From: Idiomarina sp. X4
GTDB taxonomy: Bacteria; Pseudomonadota; Gammaproteobacteria; Enterobacterales; Alteromonadaceae
DNA: 64,000 bases
Assembly: GCF_002808045.1 (NCBI RefSeq)
Contig: NZ_CP025000.1
Coordinates: 434,001 to 498,000, forward strand
Direction: 5' to 3'
This document shows positions 1 to 11,056 of this stretch, one piece after another (the first letter of the stretch is position 1; every line of letters begins with the position of its first letter). Made by a program: the position numbers and the translations under genes. The notes under the pieces were generated by a model that was given only the letters and a program-made list of their open reading frames with translations, ran no database searches and was not told where the DNA came from.

Positions 1-1383
<1,383 letters not shown>

Positions 1384-1521
1384 AAAAGTAGTTCAATCAA
1401 CTCAATGAATTACGCGTTTTGCTACTTAATGTAGCTGAACACTCATTCAAAAGTTGCAATACATATTTCTGTTTTGCGTAACTTCTGCAAGTGCCCACAC
1501 AGTTTGCTTGGCTTGATATAA

Positions 1522-1550
1522 TTTTTAAAGAGCGTTGCTTCTTACGAAGC
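1522..1550 (-). promoter_or_regulatory. rrn leader boxA-like antitermination site with adjacent hairpin
   Basis: On the minus strand the leader reads CGCTCTTTAAAAA at 1534-1522, close to the E. coli rrn boxA TGCTCTTTAACA that binds NusB/S10. Just upstream is a perfect 5-bp stem, GCTTC/GAAGC with loop TTAC (1537-1550), in the position of a boxB-like hairpin. Order (promoter, hairpin, boxA, 16S) matches known rrn leaders. Assignment is by motif and position. Confidence 0.65.
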
Positions 1551-1560
1551 AGGGAGGCGT

Positions 1561-1588
1561 ATTCTACACTTCCCGATGATTTCGTCAA
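1561..1588 (-). promoter_or_regulatory. rrn P2 promoter
   Basis: The minus strand shows -35 TTGACG (1588-1583), a 16-bp spacer, and -10 TAGAAT (1566-1561), followed by a GC-rich stretch ACGCCTCCC. A 16-bp spacer and a GC-rich discriminator are typical of rrn promoters. It lies between P1 and boxA, the place of P2 in gammaproteobacterial rrn operons. Confidence 0.7.
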
Positions 1589-1623
1589 CCTCTTTTTCAG
1601 GACTTTTTGCCCGGCTGACTCAA

Positions 1624-1670
1624 CCGCCGTTGTTCGACTCAACTCAGCGAGTATCTCGTGACAACGGCGG
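1624..1670. repeat. Perfect 10-bp inverted repeat just downstream of rrn P1
   Basis: CCGCCGTTGT at 1624-1633 is the exact reverse complement of ACAACGGCGG at 1661-1670, with a 27-base loop between them. The right arm begins about where P1 transcripts should start, so the repeat would form a hairpin at the very 5' end of the P1 pre-rRNA. P2 transcripts would lack it. Function unknown. Confidence 0.6.
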
Positions 1671-1673
1671 CGA

Positions 1674-1701
1674 ATTATAGAGATCTTTTGAGGCCTTTCA
1701 A
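1674..1701 (-). promoter_or_regulatory. rrn P1 promoter
   Basis: On the minus strand -35 TTGAAA (1701-1696) and a perfect -10 TATAAT (1679-1674) are separated by 16 bp. A GC-rich discriminator (TCGCCGCC) follows and an A/T-rich UP-element-like stretch lies upstream (about 1702-1725). This is the pattern of growth-rate-controlled rrn P1 promoters. It sits only about 55 bp beyond the pssA stop codon, in the stretch 1384-1754 that holds no gene. Confidence 0.75.
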
Positions 1702-1754
1702 GATCTTTTTTGGAAAAAATGATCGTTCGGTCAGATCGTAATCAATTTGATGAT

Positions 1755-2585
1755 TTAATCGTCCTTTTTCTCTTCTTTTGAGGCTTTCTTATCTTTATCC
1801 CCGTCCTGGTTAAAGTCGGCGTCATCATCGTCGTCATCACCGACAACGTGCTCTAACTTCAGTTTTTTCACGTTTTTAATCGTGAATATCGGCCCTGACA
1901 AAGCGTAAAGGAAGAAGATAGAGAAGAGCACTAATGAAGGTTGTGTTGCAACCACGACAAAAGCCAACACAATGACAAGTATCACTAAGAAAGACACCTT
2001 ACCTTTCCAGTCTACGTCTTTGAACGAATGGTAGCGGAAGTTGGTTACCATTAATAAACCAGCACAAATAGTAATAACCGCGGCAACTCCACCAATATCA
2101 GCGCCTTCAATACCGTACTCTGAGCCTACCCAAACCAAACCGGATACAATTGCCGCAGCGCTTGGAATTGCGAGCCCCTGAAAGTAACGTTTATCCGAGC
2201 TTCCTAAATTAGTATTAAAGCGTGCTAAGCGTAACGCGCCACCAGCAACAAAGATAAATGCGGCCAACCAACCCAGCTTACCTAAGTCCGCAAGTGCGTA
2301 GTTATACATAACCAATGCCGGAGCCATACCAAAAGAAACGATATCCGCCATGCTGTCAAATTCAGCGCCAAAGTCACTTTCGGTGTTGGTCATTCTGGCG
2401 ACACGCCCATCGAGTCCATCAAAAATCATGGCGATAAAAATCGCAACAGCCGCTTCAATGAAGCGCTCATTCATTGAGGCAACAATGGCATAAAACCCAG
2501 AAAACAGACCTGCCGTTGTGAATAGGTTTGGCAGTAAGTAAATACCCCGGCTTTTGCCGTTAGTATTTGAACTATCGTTACTCAT
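1755..2585 (-). CDS. pssA: CDP-diacylglycerol--serine O-phosphatidyltransferase
   Basis: Inner-membrane enzyme that transfers the phosphatidyl group from CDP-diacylglycerol to L-serine, giving phosphatidylserine, the precursor of phosphatidylethanolamine. The 276-aa protein carries the complete CDP-alcohol phosphotransferase signature DG-x2-AR-x8-G-x3-D-x3-D at residues 59-81, and several hydrophobic membrane segments follow. It is the integral-membrane (type II) synthase, unlike the peripheral PssA of E. coli. The last 30 or so residues form a very acidic, then Lys/Glu-rich, tail with six Asp in a row. That tail is outside the catalytic domain. The start ATG begins right after TM-free residues and the gene is followed by the rrn promoter. 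Confidence 0.93.
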   Translation of the reverse strand: MSNDSSNTNGKSRGIYLLPNLFTTAGLFSGFYAIVASMNERFIEAAVAIFIAMIFDGLDGRVARMTNTESDFGAEFDSMADIVSFGMAPALVMYNYALADLGKLGWLAAFIFVAGGALRLARFNTNLGSSDKRYFQGLAIPSAAAIVSGLVWVGSEYGIEGADIGGVAAVITICAGLLMVTNFRYHSFKDVDWKGKVSFLVILVIVLAFVVVATQPSLVLFSIFFLYALSGPIFTIKNVKKLKLEHVVGDDDDDDADFNQDGDKDKKASKEEKKDD

Positions 2586-2630
2586 GCAGAAACACTCTTA
2601 GTTATTAATAGAAAGTGATCAGGTTATCAC

Positions 2631-2666
2631 AACAAGGCTTCGGGTAGGAAATCCCAAAGCCTTGTT
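2631..2666 (-). terminator. Strong hairpin between clpB and pssA
   Basis: AACAAGGCTTCGGG (2631-2644) pairs with CCCAAAGCCTTGTT (2653-2666) as a 14-bp stem with one mismatch and an 8-base loop. It begins a few bases after the clpB stop. There is no clear U-run, so it may be a processing or weak termination structure rather than a classical intrinsic terminator. Confidence 0.5.
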
Positions 2667-2673
2667 AGCGACT

Positions 2674-5247
2674 TTACTGACTAATTACTAAAGCTTCATT
2701 TTCAACACTGACTTTTATTGGTTTAGCAGGCTGAATCTCTCCCGACAAGATTTTCTGCGCCAAAGGATTCTCAAGTTCGTGCTGAATCGCTCGTTTCAGA
2801 GGGCGTGCCCCAAAAACAGGATCGAAGCCTGTACGAGCCAGGTGCGCTAAAGCGTCATCATCCACCTCTATTTCAAAGTCTTTCTCTTCCAGACGTTTAA
2901 ACAACAGCTGTAACTGGAATTGAGCAATTGAACGAATTTCATGTTCACCTAATGGGTGGAACACCACGGTGTCATCGACTCGGTTAATAAACTCAGGTCT
3001 GAAGTGACGACCCAAGACTTCCATGACTTCCGCTTTCATTTGTTCGTACGTATGCTCTTTTGCATGCTCTTGTATGAGATCAGACCCCAAGTTTGACGTC
3101 ATAATAATCACGGTATTTTTGAAATCGACTGTGCGACCTTGTCCGTCTGTTAAACGGCCATCGTCCAATACCTGAAGTAGTATATTAAATACATCAGGGT
3201 GTGCTTTCTCCACCTCATCGAGCAAAATTACCGAATATGGCTTGCGGCGAACCGCTTCAGTCAAATAGCCACCTTCCTCATAACCAACATAACCCGGAGG
3301 TGCACCAACCAAGCGAGCTACAGAGTGCTTTTCCATAAACTCAGACATGTCGATGCGAACCATCGCGTCGTCCGTATCGAACATAAAGTTCGCCAATGCT
3401 TTCGAAAGCTCGGTTTTACCGACGCCTGTTGGACCCAGGAATAAAAATGAGCCAATAGGCCTGTTTGGATCGCCCAAACCAGCACGAGACCGACGAATAG
3501 CGTTTGCTACCGCTTCAACGGCCTCGTTCTGTCCAACCACTCTATTGTGCAAGTTTTCTTCCATGTGAATGAGTTTTTCACGCTCACCCTCCAGCATTCT
3601 TGCAACCGGTATGCCCGTCCAGCGGGAGAGCACATCAGCAATTTCTTCGTCCGTTACACGGTTTTTAAGCAAACTCATGTCCTGCATTTCAGCTTGCAAG
3701 GCTAAGTCGAGCTGGCGTTCTAATTCCGGAATTCGGCCATACTGAAGTTCAGACATACGATTCAAGTCCCCGGCGCGGCGGGCAATATCCATGTCGGTGC
3801 GCGCCTGCTCAAGTTGCGCTTTAATATGCTGGGTGCCCTGCACGGCCGCTTTTTCAGTATTCCAGACTTCCTCTAACTCTTTGTATTTACGCTCTTGGTC
3901 GTCTAACTCTTCGTGTAACGTTTCCAAACGCTTTTTACTGGCATCGTCTTTTTCTTTCTGCAGCGCCTGACGCTCCAGCTTCAGCTGAATAATTCGTCGC
4001 TCTAATCGATCTAAATCTTCCGGTTTAGAGTCGATCTGCATACGAATACTCGATGCTGCTTCGTCAATTAAATCAATGGCTTTATCCGGCAGCTTGCGAT
4101 CACTGATATAACGATGCGATAAAGACGCCGCTGCAACTATTGCAGGGTCAGTGATCTCTACCGAATGATGCAGCTCATAACGCTCTTTCAAGCCTCGCAA
4201 AATCGCAATGGTGTCTTCGACGGTTGGCTCATCGACCAAAACTTTCTGGAATCGACGTTCTAAAGCGGCGTCTTTCTCAATATATTGGCGGTATTCATCT
4301 AATGTTGTTGCACCGACGCAATGAAGTTCGCCACGCGCAAGCGCTGGCTTCAGCATGTTACCTGCGTCCATAGCACCTTCAGCTTTACCGGCACCGACCA
4401 TAGTATGCAGCTCATCGATAAAGAGGATGATTCGGCCTTCCTCTTTAGACAGTTCGTTCAATACTGCTTTTAGTCGTTCTTCAAATTCACCGCGGAACTT
4501 AGCACCCGCTAAAAGAGAGCCTAAATCCAGCGATAAGACACGTTTGTGTTTCAAGCCTTCGGGCACTTCTCCGTTAACAATTCGTTGCGCTAAGCCTTCA
4601 ACAATCGCAGTTTTACCCACCCCCGGTTCGCCAATAAGAACCGGATTGTTTTTAGTACGGCGCTGCAACACTTGAATAGTACGACGGATTTCTTCGTCCC
4701 GGCCAATGACGGGATCAAGTTTGCCCTGCTCAGCACGTTCCGTTAAATCAATCGTATATTTATCGAGGGCTTGGCGTTGCTCTTCAGCGTTCGGATCATC
4801 GACCTTTTGACCATCGCGAATATCATTAATGGCTTTTTCCAACGCATCTCGCTTTATGCCCTGTGCTTTGAATATCTCACCTAATTTGCCCTTGTCTTCT
4901 GTTGCTGCGAGTAAAAAGAGCTCGGAGGAAATGTAAGAATCATTGCGCTTTTGAGCATATTTATCACACAAGTTTAGAAGCTGCGCAGTCGCCTGCGAAA
5001 GCTGAACGTCACCGCCCGTACCTTCTACTTGCGGTAATGCATCAAGCGCTTTTGACAGACTTGCTCTAAATTGTGGGATATCGACACTTAGCATCGTGAA
5101 CAGCGGGCGAACTGAACCACCATTTTGATCGAGTAACGCCTGCATTAAATGCACAGGTTCAATAAATTGATGGTCACGACCCAGTGCCAGGGACTGCGCA
5201 TCGGCAATCGCCATTTGGAATTTGCTGGTGAATTTATCGTGTCTCAT
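2674..5247 (-). CDS. clpB: ATP-dependent chaperone ClpB (disaggregase)
   Basis: Cytoplasmic AAA+ hexamer that works with DnaK/DnaJ/GrpE to pull polypeptides out of aggregates after heat stress. The 857-aa protein has the usual architecture: an N-terminal Clp_N repeat domain (about 1-145), the first AAA+ module with Walker A GEPGVGKT at 206-213, a long charged middle coiled-coil (about 400-530) and the second AAA+ module with Walker A GPTGVGKT near 605. Length and start ([10 protein letters not shown]) match E. coli ClpB. A sigma-32-type promoter lies directly upstream, so heat induction is expected. Very high confidence. Confidence 0.98.
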   Translation of the reverse strand: MRHDKFTSKFQMAIADAQSLALGRDHQFIEPVHLMQALLDQNGGSVRPLFTMLSVDIPQFRASLSKALDALPQVEGTGGDVQLSQATAQLLNLCDKYAQKRNDSYISSELFLLAATEDKGKLGEIFKAQGIKRDALEKAINDIRDGQKVDDPNAEEQRQALDKYTIDLTERAEQGKLDPVIGRDEEIRRTIQVLQRRTKNNPVLIGEPGVGKTAIVEGLAQRIVNGEVPEGLKHKRVLSLDLGSLLAGAKFRGEFEERLKAVLNELSKEEGRIILFIDELHTMVGAGKAEGAMDAGNMLKPALARGELHCVGATTLDEYRQYIEKDAALERRFQKVLVDEPTVEDTIAILRGLKERYELHHSVEITDPAIVAAASLSHRYISDRKLPDKAIDLIDEAASSIRMQIDSKPEDLDRLERRIIQLKLERQALQKEKDDASKKRLETLHEELDDQERKYKELEEVWNTEKAAVQGTQHIKAQLEQARTDMDIARRAGDLNRMSELQYGRIPELERQLDLALQAEMQDMSLLKNRVTDEEIADVLSRWTGIPVARMLEGEREKLIHMEENLHNRVVGQNEAVEAVANAIRRSRAGLGDPNRPIGSFLFLGPTGVGKTELSKALANFMFDTDDAMVRIDMSEFMEKHSVARLVGAPPGYVGYEEGGYLTEAVRRKPYSVILLDEVEKAHPDVFNILLQVLDDGRLTDGQGRTVDFKNTVIIMTSNLGSDLIQEHAKEHTYEQMKAEVMEVLGRHFRPEFINRVDDTVVFHPLGEHEIRSIAQFQLQLLFKRLEEKDFEIEVDDDALAHLARTGFDPVFGARPLKRAIQHELENPLAQKILSGEIQPAKPIKVSVENEALVISQ

Positions 5248-5280
5248 GGTACTACCTCACTTAAATCTTTCGTTGATTTA

Positions 5281-5309
5281 AATGTGGGTACTTTTTGGGC
5301 GTTTTCAAG
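5281..5309 (-). promoter_or_regulatory. Sigma-32 (RpoH) heat-shock promoter of clpB
   Basis: The minus strand has CTTGAAA at 5309-5303, a 14-bp spacer, and CCCACATT at 5288-5281, about 35 bp before the clpB ATG. The RpoH consensus is CTTGAAA, N11-16, CCCCATnT. The -35 is perfect and the -10 is close to consensus. Known RpoH control of clpB supports the call. Confidence 0.75.
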
Positions 5310-5319
5310 TTTTTAGCGA

Positions 5320-6018
5320 TTATTTTCGCCAAATAATTGACGCAAATCGAGCGGCGGCTTTCTCGTTACGCCAGGAGTACCACAAGTCTGGGTGTCTGAC
5401 AGTACATTCATCACTCTGAGTGATTTCGTTAATACCAAACTGACGACAAATCATTTCAGCAATACCCGATAAGTTCGCTAACCACTTATCGCCACTCGGT
5501 TCAAAGAAATGATAAGCCTTGGACTGATTTGAAACAAACGCATCGAAAACATCCTGACCAACTTCAAATGCGCCAGGACCAATCGCAGGGCCTATCCAAA
5601 CGCTTAAACTAGACGATTCCGCAGAAAACTTTTCTAGCGCATTTTGCAATACACCGTCTGCCAGACCTCGCCAGCCCGCGTGCACCGCAGCTATTTCCTT
5701 TCCGTCCAATGAACAAATGAGAATAGGCAGACAATCCGCCGTTAATACCGCGCACACACTGCCGGGTTGAGAGCTATACGCGGCATCAGCAATATTTGTT
5801 TTAAAAGGCCATGACAATACGTTACTGGTATGTCGTTGCTGCAACCACACTACGGAATGAGGTAGCGACAATTCCCGTTCCAGCCGCCGCCGTCTCAACA
5901 GCACAGCGGCAGGATCATCACCGACATGAACCGCCAAATTACCAAACGCCCGCGTCGTAATAGCAACGCCGACGTTATCTGGTACTGACCAATTAGGATG
6001 AAAAACGTTTCGCGTCAC
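5320..6018 (-). CDS. pgeF: YfiH/PgeF-type laccase-domain protein (purine nucleoside phosphorylase / peptidoglycan editing factor)
   Basis: Member of the DUF152 (Cu-oxidase_4) family, whose members are described as purine nucleoside phosphorylases and, in E. coli, as an editing factor that removes L-Ser-containing peptidoglycan precursors. The metal/catalytic residues are visible: His in WLQQRH, Cys in TADCLP and His in AVHAGWRG, with spacing as in YfiH. I chose GTG at 6018 because it puts the N-terminus (VTRNVFHPNWS) level with E. coli YfiH and has AAGAG upstream; a TTG at 6033 is the alternative. The gene overlaps the end of rluD by 26 bases, the same order as in E. coli (rluD-yfiH-clpB), which implies co-translation. 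Confidence 0.9.
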   Translation of the reverse strand: MTRNVFHPNWSVPDNVGVAITTRAFGNLAVHVGDDPAAVLLRRRRLERELSLPHSVVWLQQRHTSNVLSWPFKTNIADAAYSSQPGSVCAVLTADCLPILICSLDGKEIAAVHAGWRGLADGVLQNALEKFSAESSSLSVWIGPAIGPGAFEVGQDVFDAFVSNQSKAYHFFEPSGDKWLANLSGIAEMICRQFGINEITQSDECTVRHPDLWYSWRNEKAAARFASIIWRK

Positions 6019-6958
6019 GCTTAAGCTCTTCAATCAGGTACTCAAAGTCGGTCGGGCGATCGACGTGGAATTCTAACCATTCACCGGTAATTGGATGGTG
6101 TAAGCCTAAAGAGGCGGCATGCAATGCCTGGCGATTAAAGTTTCTCAGTGTCTGTAAAAACTGATCGTCAGCTTGTTTCGGTGGTCGCGGTCGGCCACCG
6201 TAAGTTAAATCGCCGACTAAAGGATGCCGGATATGCGCCATATGCACACGAATTTGATGCGTTCGACCTGATTCCAGACGTAAACGCAACAACGTATGAG
6301 CCCGGTAGCGGTCTAACACACGGTAATGAGTGACTGCCGGTTTTCCAGACTGCACAACCGCCATGTGCGTCCGCTTTGTCGGGTGCCGACCAATGGGTTC
6401 ATCAACCATCCCCCCCGCTGTCATGACGCCATTACACACCGCTTCATACTCACGAGTAATTTCACGCGCCTGCATCATCGACACTAATTGCGTTTGCGCA
6501 GGTACTGTGCGCGCAACCACCATTAATCCCGTCGTATCTTTGTCCAGACGGTGGATAATGCCAGCACGCGGCACTAAGTCCAATTGCGGATCGTAATGCA
6601 GCAAGCCATTCAGTAACGTTCTGTCCGGTGCGCCGGCTCCGGGGTGCACGACTAACCCAGCCGGCTTGTTGATCACCAGAATGTCGTCATCCTGATACAC
6701 AATATCCAACTCAACAGGCTGCGGTACGTGACGTTCTTCGCTTTCAATTTCTGCGTCTACAGCCACAAGCATGCCGGTTTCGACTTTTTCACGCGGCTTT
6801 TTAACGACCTCGGCATCGACCGAAACCTTTTCCTCAGTTATCCAGCTCTTTAAGCGCGAGCGTGAATAGTCCGGGAACAACTCAGCAAGTGCCTGGTCTA
6901 ATCGTTTTCCTGCTAATGACTCAGGAACAATAGCTTCTAATTCAATACGTTTATTCAT
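5993..6958 (-). CDS. rluD: 23S rRNA pseudouridine synthase D (positions 1911/1915/1917)
   Basis: Makes the three pseudouridines of helix 69 of 23S rRNA. It has an N-terminal S4 RNA-binding domain (RLDQALAELFPDYSRSRLKSW) and a RluA-type catalytic domain with the motif HRLDKDTTGLMV containing the catalytic Asp. The C-terminal region GRTHQIRVHMAH is also conserved. The open frame continues upstream to a TTG at 7006, but the ATG at 6958 (MNKRIEL) matches the E. coli N-terminus and gives 321 aa, so it is preferred despite a weak Shine-Dalgarno. It is divergent from bamD, and the 110 bases between them hold both promoters. Confidence 0.95.
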   Translation of the reverse strand: MNKRIELEAIVPESLAGKRLDQALAELFPDYSRSRLKSWITEEKVSVDAEVVKKPREKVETGMLVAVDAEIESEERHVPQPVELDIVYQDDDILVINKPAGLVVHPGAGAPDRTLLNGLLHYDPQLDLVPRAGIIHRLDKDTTGLMVVARTVPAQTQLVSMMQAREITREYEAVCNGVMTAGGMVDEPIGRHPTKRTHMAVVQSGKPAVTHYRVLDRYRAHTLLRLRLESGRTHQIRVHMAHIRHPLVGDLTYGGRPRPPKQADDQFLQTLRNFNRQALHAASLGLHHPITGEWLEFHVDRPTDFEYLIEELKRDAKRFSS

Positions 6959-7069
6959 ATATTCGGTTTCGACTGTCAAAGCCTCAAAGGCTGCGTTAGA
7001 ATGCAAGAATATGCTAGTGTAACGGTTTGCCCGTGCAGCGCCAAAAAAATATAGGGAATACTGCTAAAT

Positions 7070-7840
7070 ATGTTAAGTAAACAATTCGGCCGACACATTT
7101 TGTTATCAACAGCGCTTTGCTTTATGGCTGTTGGTTGCTCGAGCCAACCAGAAGAAGAACAACAAGTTGCGAAAACCCAAATTGAATCACTTTATGAGCA
7201 GGCTCGTGAGAGCATGGCTGCAGGTAATTTCAACTTAGCTCAAGAGCAGTTGTCGAACCTGAACCGCCGTTTCCCGTTTGGTCCTTATGCGCACCAAGTG
7301 CAACTCGACCTTATTTACCTGCACTACAAGTTAGATAACACAGAAGAAGCGCTAGCGGCGATTGACCGTTTTATTAGTCTTAATCCGAATCATAAAGATA
7401 TTGATTACGCCATGTATATGCGAGGCTTAGTCAATCAGCGTGCTGAGTACAATGGTATTCATGCTGTGTTCGGCGTTGATCGTTCTGACCGTGACTCATC
7501 AATGGCAGAAGAAGCATTCAAAGACTTTGCTGAACTGGTCCGTAAATATCCGGACAGCGAATACGCGGCAGATGCAAAAAAACGTTTATTAGCGATAAAA
7601 AGTCGTCTGGCGAAAAAAGAATTAGCGGTTGCTCAGTATTATATGGACCGCCAAGCCTATTTAGCTGCGGCCAACCGAGGACGTTACATCTTAGAGCATT
7701 TCTCCGACACACCGGAAGTAGAAAATGCGCTGGCTGTCATGGTCGAAAGTTACGATCAATTAGAGTTGCCAGAGTTGCGTGAAGACGCATTGAAGGTTCT
7801 ACGAGCTAACTTCCCGGAGAATCAGTTAGTCAGCAATTAA
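7070..7840 (+). CDS. bamD: Outer membrane protein assembly factor BamD (lipoprotein)
   Basis: Essential lipoprotein of the BAM complex that inserts beta-barrel proteins into the outer membrane. The N-terminus is a lipoprotein signal peptide ending in the lipobox AVGC, with the lipidated Cys at residue 23. The rest is made of tetratricopeptide-like repeats with the conserved AxxxFxxLxRRFPFGPYA-type first repeat near residues 55-75. The 256-aa length fits the family (E. coli 245). AGGGA lies 12 bases before the ATG. The rluD/bamD divergent arrangement is conserved in enteric bacteria. Confidence 0.96.
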   Translation: MLSKQFGRHILLSTALCFMAVGCSSQPEEEQQVAKTQIESLYEQARESMAAGNFNLAQEQLSNLNRRFPFGPYAHQVQLDLIYLHYKLDNTEEALAAIDRFISLNPNHKDIDYAMYMRGLVNQRAEYNGIHAVFGVDRSDRDSSMAEEAFKDFAELVRKYPDSEYAADAKKRLLAIKSRLAKKELAVAQYYMDRQAYLAAANRGRYILEHFSDTPEVENALAVMVESYDQLELPELREDALKVLRANFPENQLVSN

Positions 7841-7850
7841 TAAAGCAAGG

Positions 7851-8207
<357 letters not shown>

Positions 8208-9839
8208 CTATTGCCCTTGTCGTTGCAATTCATAGCGATAATGACTGGTAATAGGATAACGACGATCTTTACCGAAGTTTCTCGGCGTCACCTTTGGACC
8301 AACCGCCGATTGGCGACGCTTATATTCGTTCAAGTCGACCAAGCGAACCACCCGGCGGACGTCATCTTCGTTAAACCCGGCAGCAACAATGTCGGTTACT
8401 GACCAGTCCCTTTCTACATACAATGCCAGAATTCGGTCTAAATCGCCATAGTCGGGCAATGAGTCAGAGTCGACCTGATCCGGTGCTAATTCCGCTGAAG
8501 GTGGGCGATCGATCACTCGCTGAGGAATGCACTCACCTAAAGTGTTTCGATACTCGGCTAATTGATACACCAGCAACTTAGGCACATCTTTTATCGGTGC
8601 AAAACCACCGCACATATCACCATACAGTGTTGCATAACCAACAGCCATTTCGCTCTTATTGCCTGTTGTCAGTACCAGTGAACCCGTTTTATTCGACAAC
8701 GCCATAAGTAATACGCCTCGACAACGCGACTGCAAGTTTTCTTCCGTTGTATCGGTTTCAGCGCCGTTAAAAAGTGGTGTTAATTGCTGCATAAACTGAT
8801 CAAACATCGGTTCAATAGGCACTGAGTTATATTGAACGCCTAGAGTATTCGCTTGCTTTTCAGCATCTTCAAGACTCATGTCAGAGGTATAGCGAAAAGG
8901 CATCATTACCGCTTGCACCTTATCAGCCCCTAAAGCGTCAACAGCTATAGCCAATGTTAGCGCTGAATCAATGCCTCCTGACAAACCCAGCACCACGCCC
9001 GGGAAACCATTTTTCGTGACATAATCTCTTACGGCCAAGACCAACGCGTCGTAAACATTCGCTAAGTCATTTTGTGACTCACGAGGCGGGTAGGTCTCGC
9101 TGTGCAATTTTCCACTTTTATAACTCAAAGTTGTCAGGGTTGTCTGACAATGAGGCAATTCAGCCACTAGTTGACCATCGCCATCCAGCACTAACGAATG
9201 ACCATCGAATACCAGTTCGTCCTGCCCACCACAGTTATTCAAATAAACAATAGGCTTTGATGACTCAGCGACACGTTGTCTCAGCACACCAAGACGCTGT
9301 TCGTGCTTGTTCAACTCGTAGGGTGACGCGTTTATTGATAAAACAAAGTCAATGTCGTCGTCGGCCAAGCGTTGCAGTGGTTCGGGGTGCCACAAGTCTT
9401 CGCATATCTGCAGACCTATACGAACGCCATGCCATTCGAACACCTGACTTTCATGACCCGGAATAAAGTGGCGCTGCTCATCAAATACGCCATGGTTAGG
9501 CAAACGTTGCTTAAAGTAACGTAACAAACACTCACCACGGTGCAGTACCGACATGGCATTAAAAAGCCCGCCGCCCACATGTTGCGGATGACCCACAATC
9601 ACCACGCAGTCAGATGCAGCGGCACTGATTTGCTCAACAGCATTGTCAACAGCCTGACTTAAATCGTTTCTGAACAGTAAGTCTTCCGGTGGGTAGCCGG
9701 TAATCGCCAACTCCGGGAACACAATAATGTCGTGTTGTTGACCTTGTTCCCGAATCGTCTTCAAAATTAATGCGGTGTTGTTGTGAATTGCGCCAACGGT
9801 AAAGTCCAGTTGCGCCAGGCACAAATTAAGTTCAGCCAT
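8208..9839 (-). CDS. nadE: Glutamine-dependent NAD+ synthetase
   Basis: Converts nicotinic acid adenine dinucleotide to NAD+ with ATP, taking ammonia from glutamine. The N-terminal half is a nitrilase-type glutaminase with a visible Glu43 (FPELAITGYP), Lys110 (RYFKQRLPN) and Cys146 (LQICEDLW) triad. The C-terminal half is the synthetase domain with the PP-loop LGLSGGIDSALTLA. I start at ATG 9839 (MAELNLCLAQLDF), which has GGAAG upstream and fits the family; the frame opens 36 bases earlier at 9875. The gene lies between flhB and glnB, all co-oriented, which may make it part of a long transcript. Confidence 0.95.
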   Translation of the reverse strand: MAELNLCLAQLDFTVGAIHNNTALILKTIREQGQQHDIIVFPELAITGYPPEDLLFRNDLSQAVDNAVEQISAAASDCVVIVGHPQHVGGGLFNAMSVLHRGECLLRYFKQRLPNHGVFDEQRHFIPGHESQVFEWHGVRIGLQICEDLWHPEPLQRLADDDIDFVLSINASPYELNKHEQRLGVLRQRVAESSKPIVYLNNCGGQDELVFDGHSLVLDGDGQLVAELPHCQTTLTTLSYKSGKLHSETYPPRESQNDLANVYDALVLAVRDYVTKNGFPGVVLGLSGGIDSALTLAIAVDALGADKVQAVMMPFRYTSDMSLEDAEKQANTLGVQYNSVPIEPMFDQFMQQLTPLFNGAETDTTEENLQSRCRGVLLMALSNKTGSLVLTTGNKSEMAVGYATLYGDMCGGFAPIKDVPKLLVYQLAEYRNTLGECIPQRVIDRPPSAELAPDQVDSDSLPDYGDLDRILALYVERDWSVTDIVAAGFNEDDVRRVVRLVDLNEYKRRQSAVGPKVTPRNFGKDRRYPITSHYRYELQRQGQ

Positions 9840-9904
9840 AACTGCTTCCAATTTAACCACTGCCGACATCGGCACGAATGGTGGCGAATGATATAGCAGC
9901 GCTG

Positions 9905-11032
9905 TTAGTAGCGCAAATCTTCAGGAATTGGTGACTCGCTGTCAGGCTTCTTAGGACGTTTTGCCTGACCTTGCTTAAACAAACGCAACTGGTACACATA
10001 GGCAAGAATTTGAGCCACGGCAACGAACAGTCCTTGCGGAATTTCCTTCTCCAATTCAGTGGTGTGGTAAACCGAACGCGCCAGCGCTGGTGACTGGACT
10101 AATGGAATATCGTATTCCAACGCAATTTCCCTAATTTTTGCCGCTGTCTCGTCGGTACCTTTCGCTAACAGTACAGGCGCTTGCGAGCCGCCGTCTTCAT
10201 ACTTTAACGCCACCGCATAATGCGTCGGGTTGGTAACTACCACATCGGCTTTAGGCACTTCCTGCATCATGCGGCGATTCGCCATTTCCATCTGCAAGCG
10301 ACGAATACGACCTTTGACTTCCGGACTCCCCTCTGTGTCTTTATGCTCGTCTTTAACTTCCTGCTTGGTCATGCGCAAGTCTTTATTGTGTTTCCACAAC
10401 TGAAACGGCGCATCAATAACCACAATCAAAAAGATTGAGCAACACAGTAATAAGAACATCCACAGCAAGATATCCAAAGCGTGGGCCATCATGTTCGGCA
10501 TTTGTCCCATCGACATTTGCAGAATGTCGACAAACTGCCACTTCAGTAAGAAAAATGCCGAAACGGCGACAACTGAGAACTTGGCAATGGCTTTAACCAG
10601 CTCAACCAACGCCTGAATACCGAACATGCGTTTAAAGCCGTTAAGCGGGTTCATTCGACTGAATTTAGGCGCCATCGCCTTAGTTGAAAACGAGATGCCC
10701 CCTAACCAACTGTTACCGAAAAAGGTCGCAACTAAAACGAACGCAAAGATAATCAGAACCGGCCAGATGATGAAGCCAAAAGCGATACCAAAGGCTTCAT
10801 AAATTTTAGTGGTATCAAAAGCTTGCTGGCGGTCAATCGTAAACATGGTTTGAAAAACGTTACGGGCTCCTTCGTAGAGCCAGTCTCCAAACCACATAAA
10901 AGCAATTGCAGCGCTCACTAATACGAACGCCGTCCCCATTTCTTTGGAGCGTGCAACCTGGCCCTTCTCGCGGGCCTGCTGTTTTCGTCGCTCCGTGGGG
11001 TCTTCTGTGCGTTCCTGATCAGTCTCTGCCAT
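9905..11032 (-). CDS. flhB: Flagellar type III export switch protein FlhB
   Basis: Inner-membrane component of the flagellar export gate that changes substrate specificity from rod/hook to filament proteins. The 375-aa protein has four hydrophobic segments in the first 210 residues. A cytoplasmic domain follows with the autocleavage motif NPTH at 268-271, essentially at the position found in Salmonella (N269). The N-terminus (DPTERRKQQAREKGQVARSKE) is typical; I quote only its core. It is the last flagellar gene of this cluster, 24 bases after fliR. Confidence 0.97.
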   Translation of the reverse strand: MAETDQERTEDPTERRKQQAREKGQVARSKEMGTAFVLVSAAIAFMWFGDWLYEGARNVFQTMFTIDRQQAFDTTKIYEAFGIAFGFIIWPVLIIFAFVLVATFFGNSWLGGISFSTKAMAPKFSRMNPLNGFKRMFGIQALVELVKAIAKFSVVAVSAFFLLKWQFVDILQMSMGQMPNMMAHALDILLWMFLLLCCSIFLIVVIDAPFQLWKHNKDLRMTKQEVKDEHKDTEGSPEVKGRIRRLQMEMANRRMMQEVPKADVVVTNPTHYAVALKYEDGGSQAPVLLAKGTDETAAKIREIALEYDIPLVQSPALARSVYHTTELEKEIPQGLFVAVAQILAYVYQLRLFKQGQAKRPKKPDSESPIPEDLRY

Positions 11033-11056
11033 TACTCTCTACCTGTATCCGGGAGT

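Noticed and set aside
1397..1642. 81-codon minus-strand frame
   Set aside because: It covers the rrn leader with the P2 promoter and boxA, has a Lys/Ser-rich random composition and no ribosome site.
1681..1706. Imperfect palindrome AGATCTT...AAGATCT as a pssA terminator
   Set aside because: It coincides with the rrn P1 -35 element and has no U-run on the pssA strand.
7027..7055. TTGCCC-17-TATAGG as a bamD promoter
   Set aside because: The predicted start would lie within about 8 bases of the ATG and remove the ribosome site.
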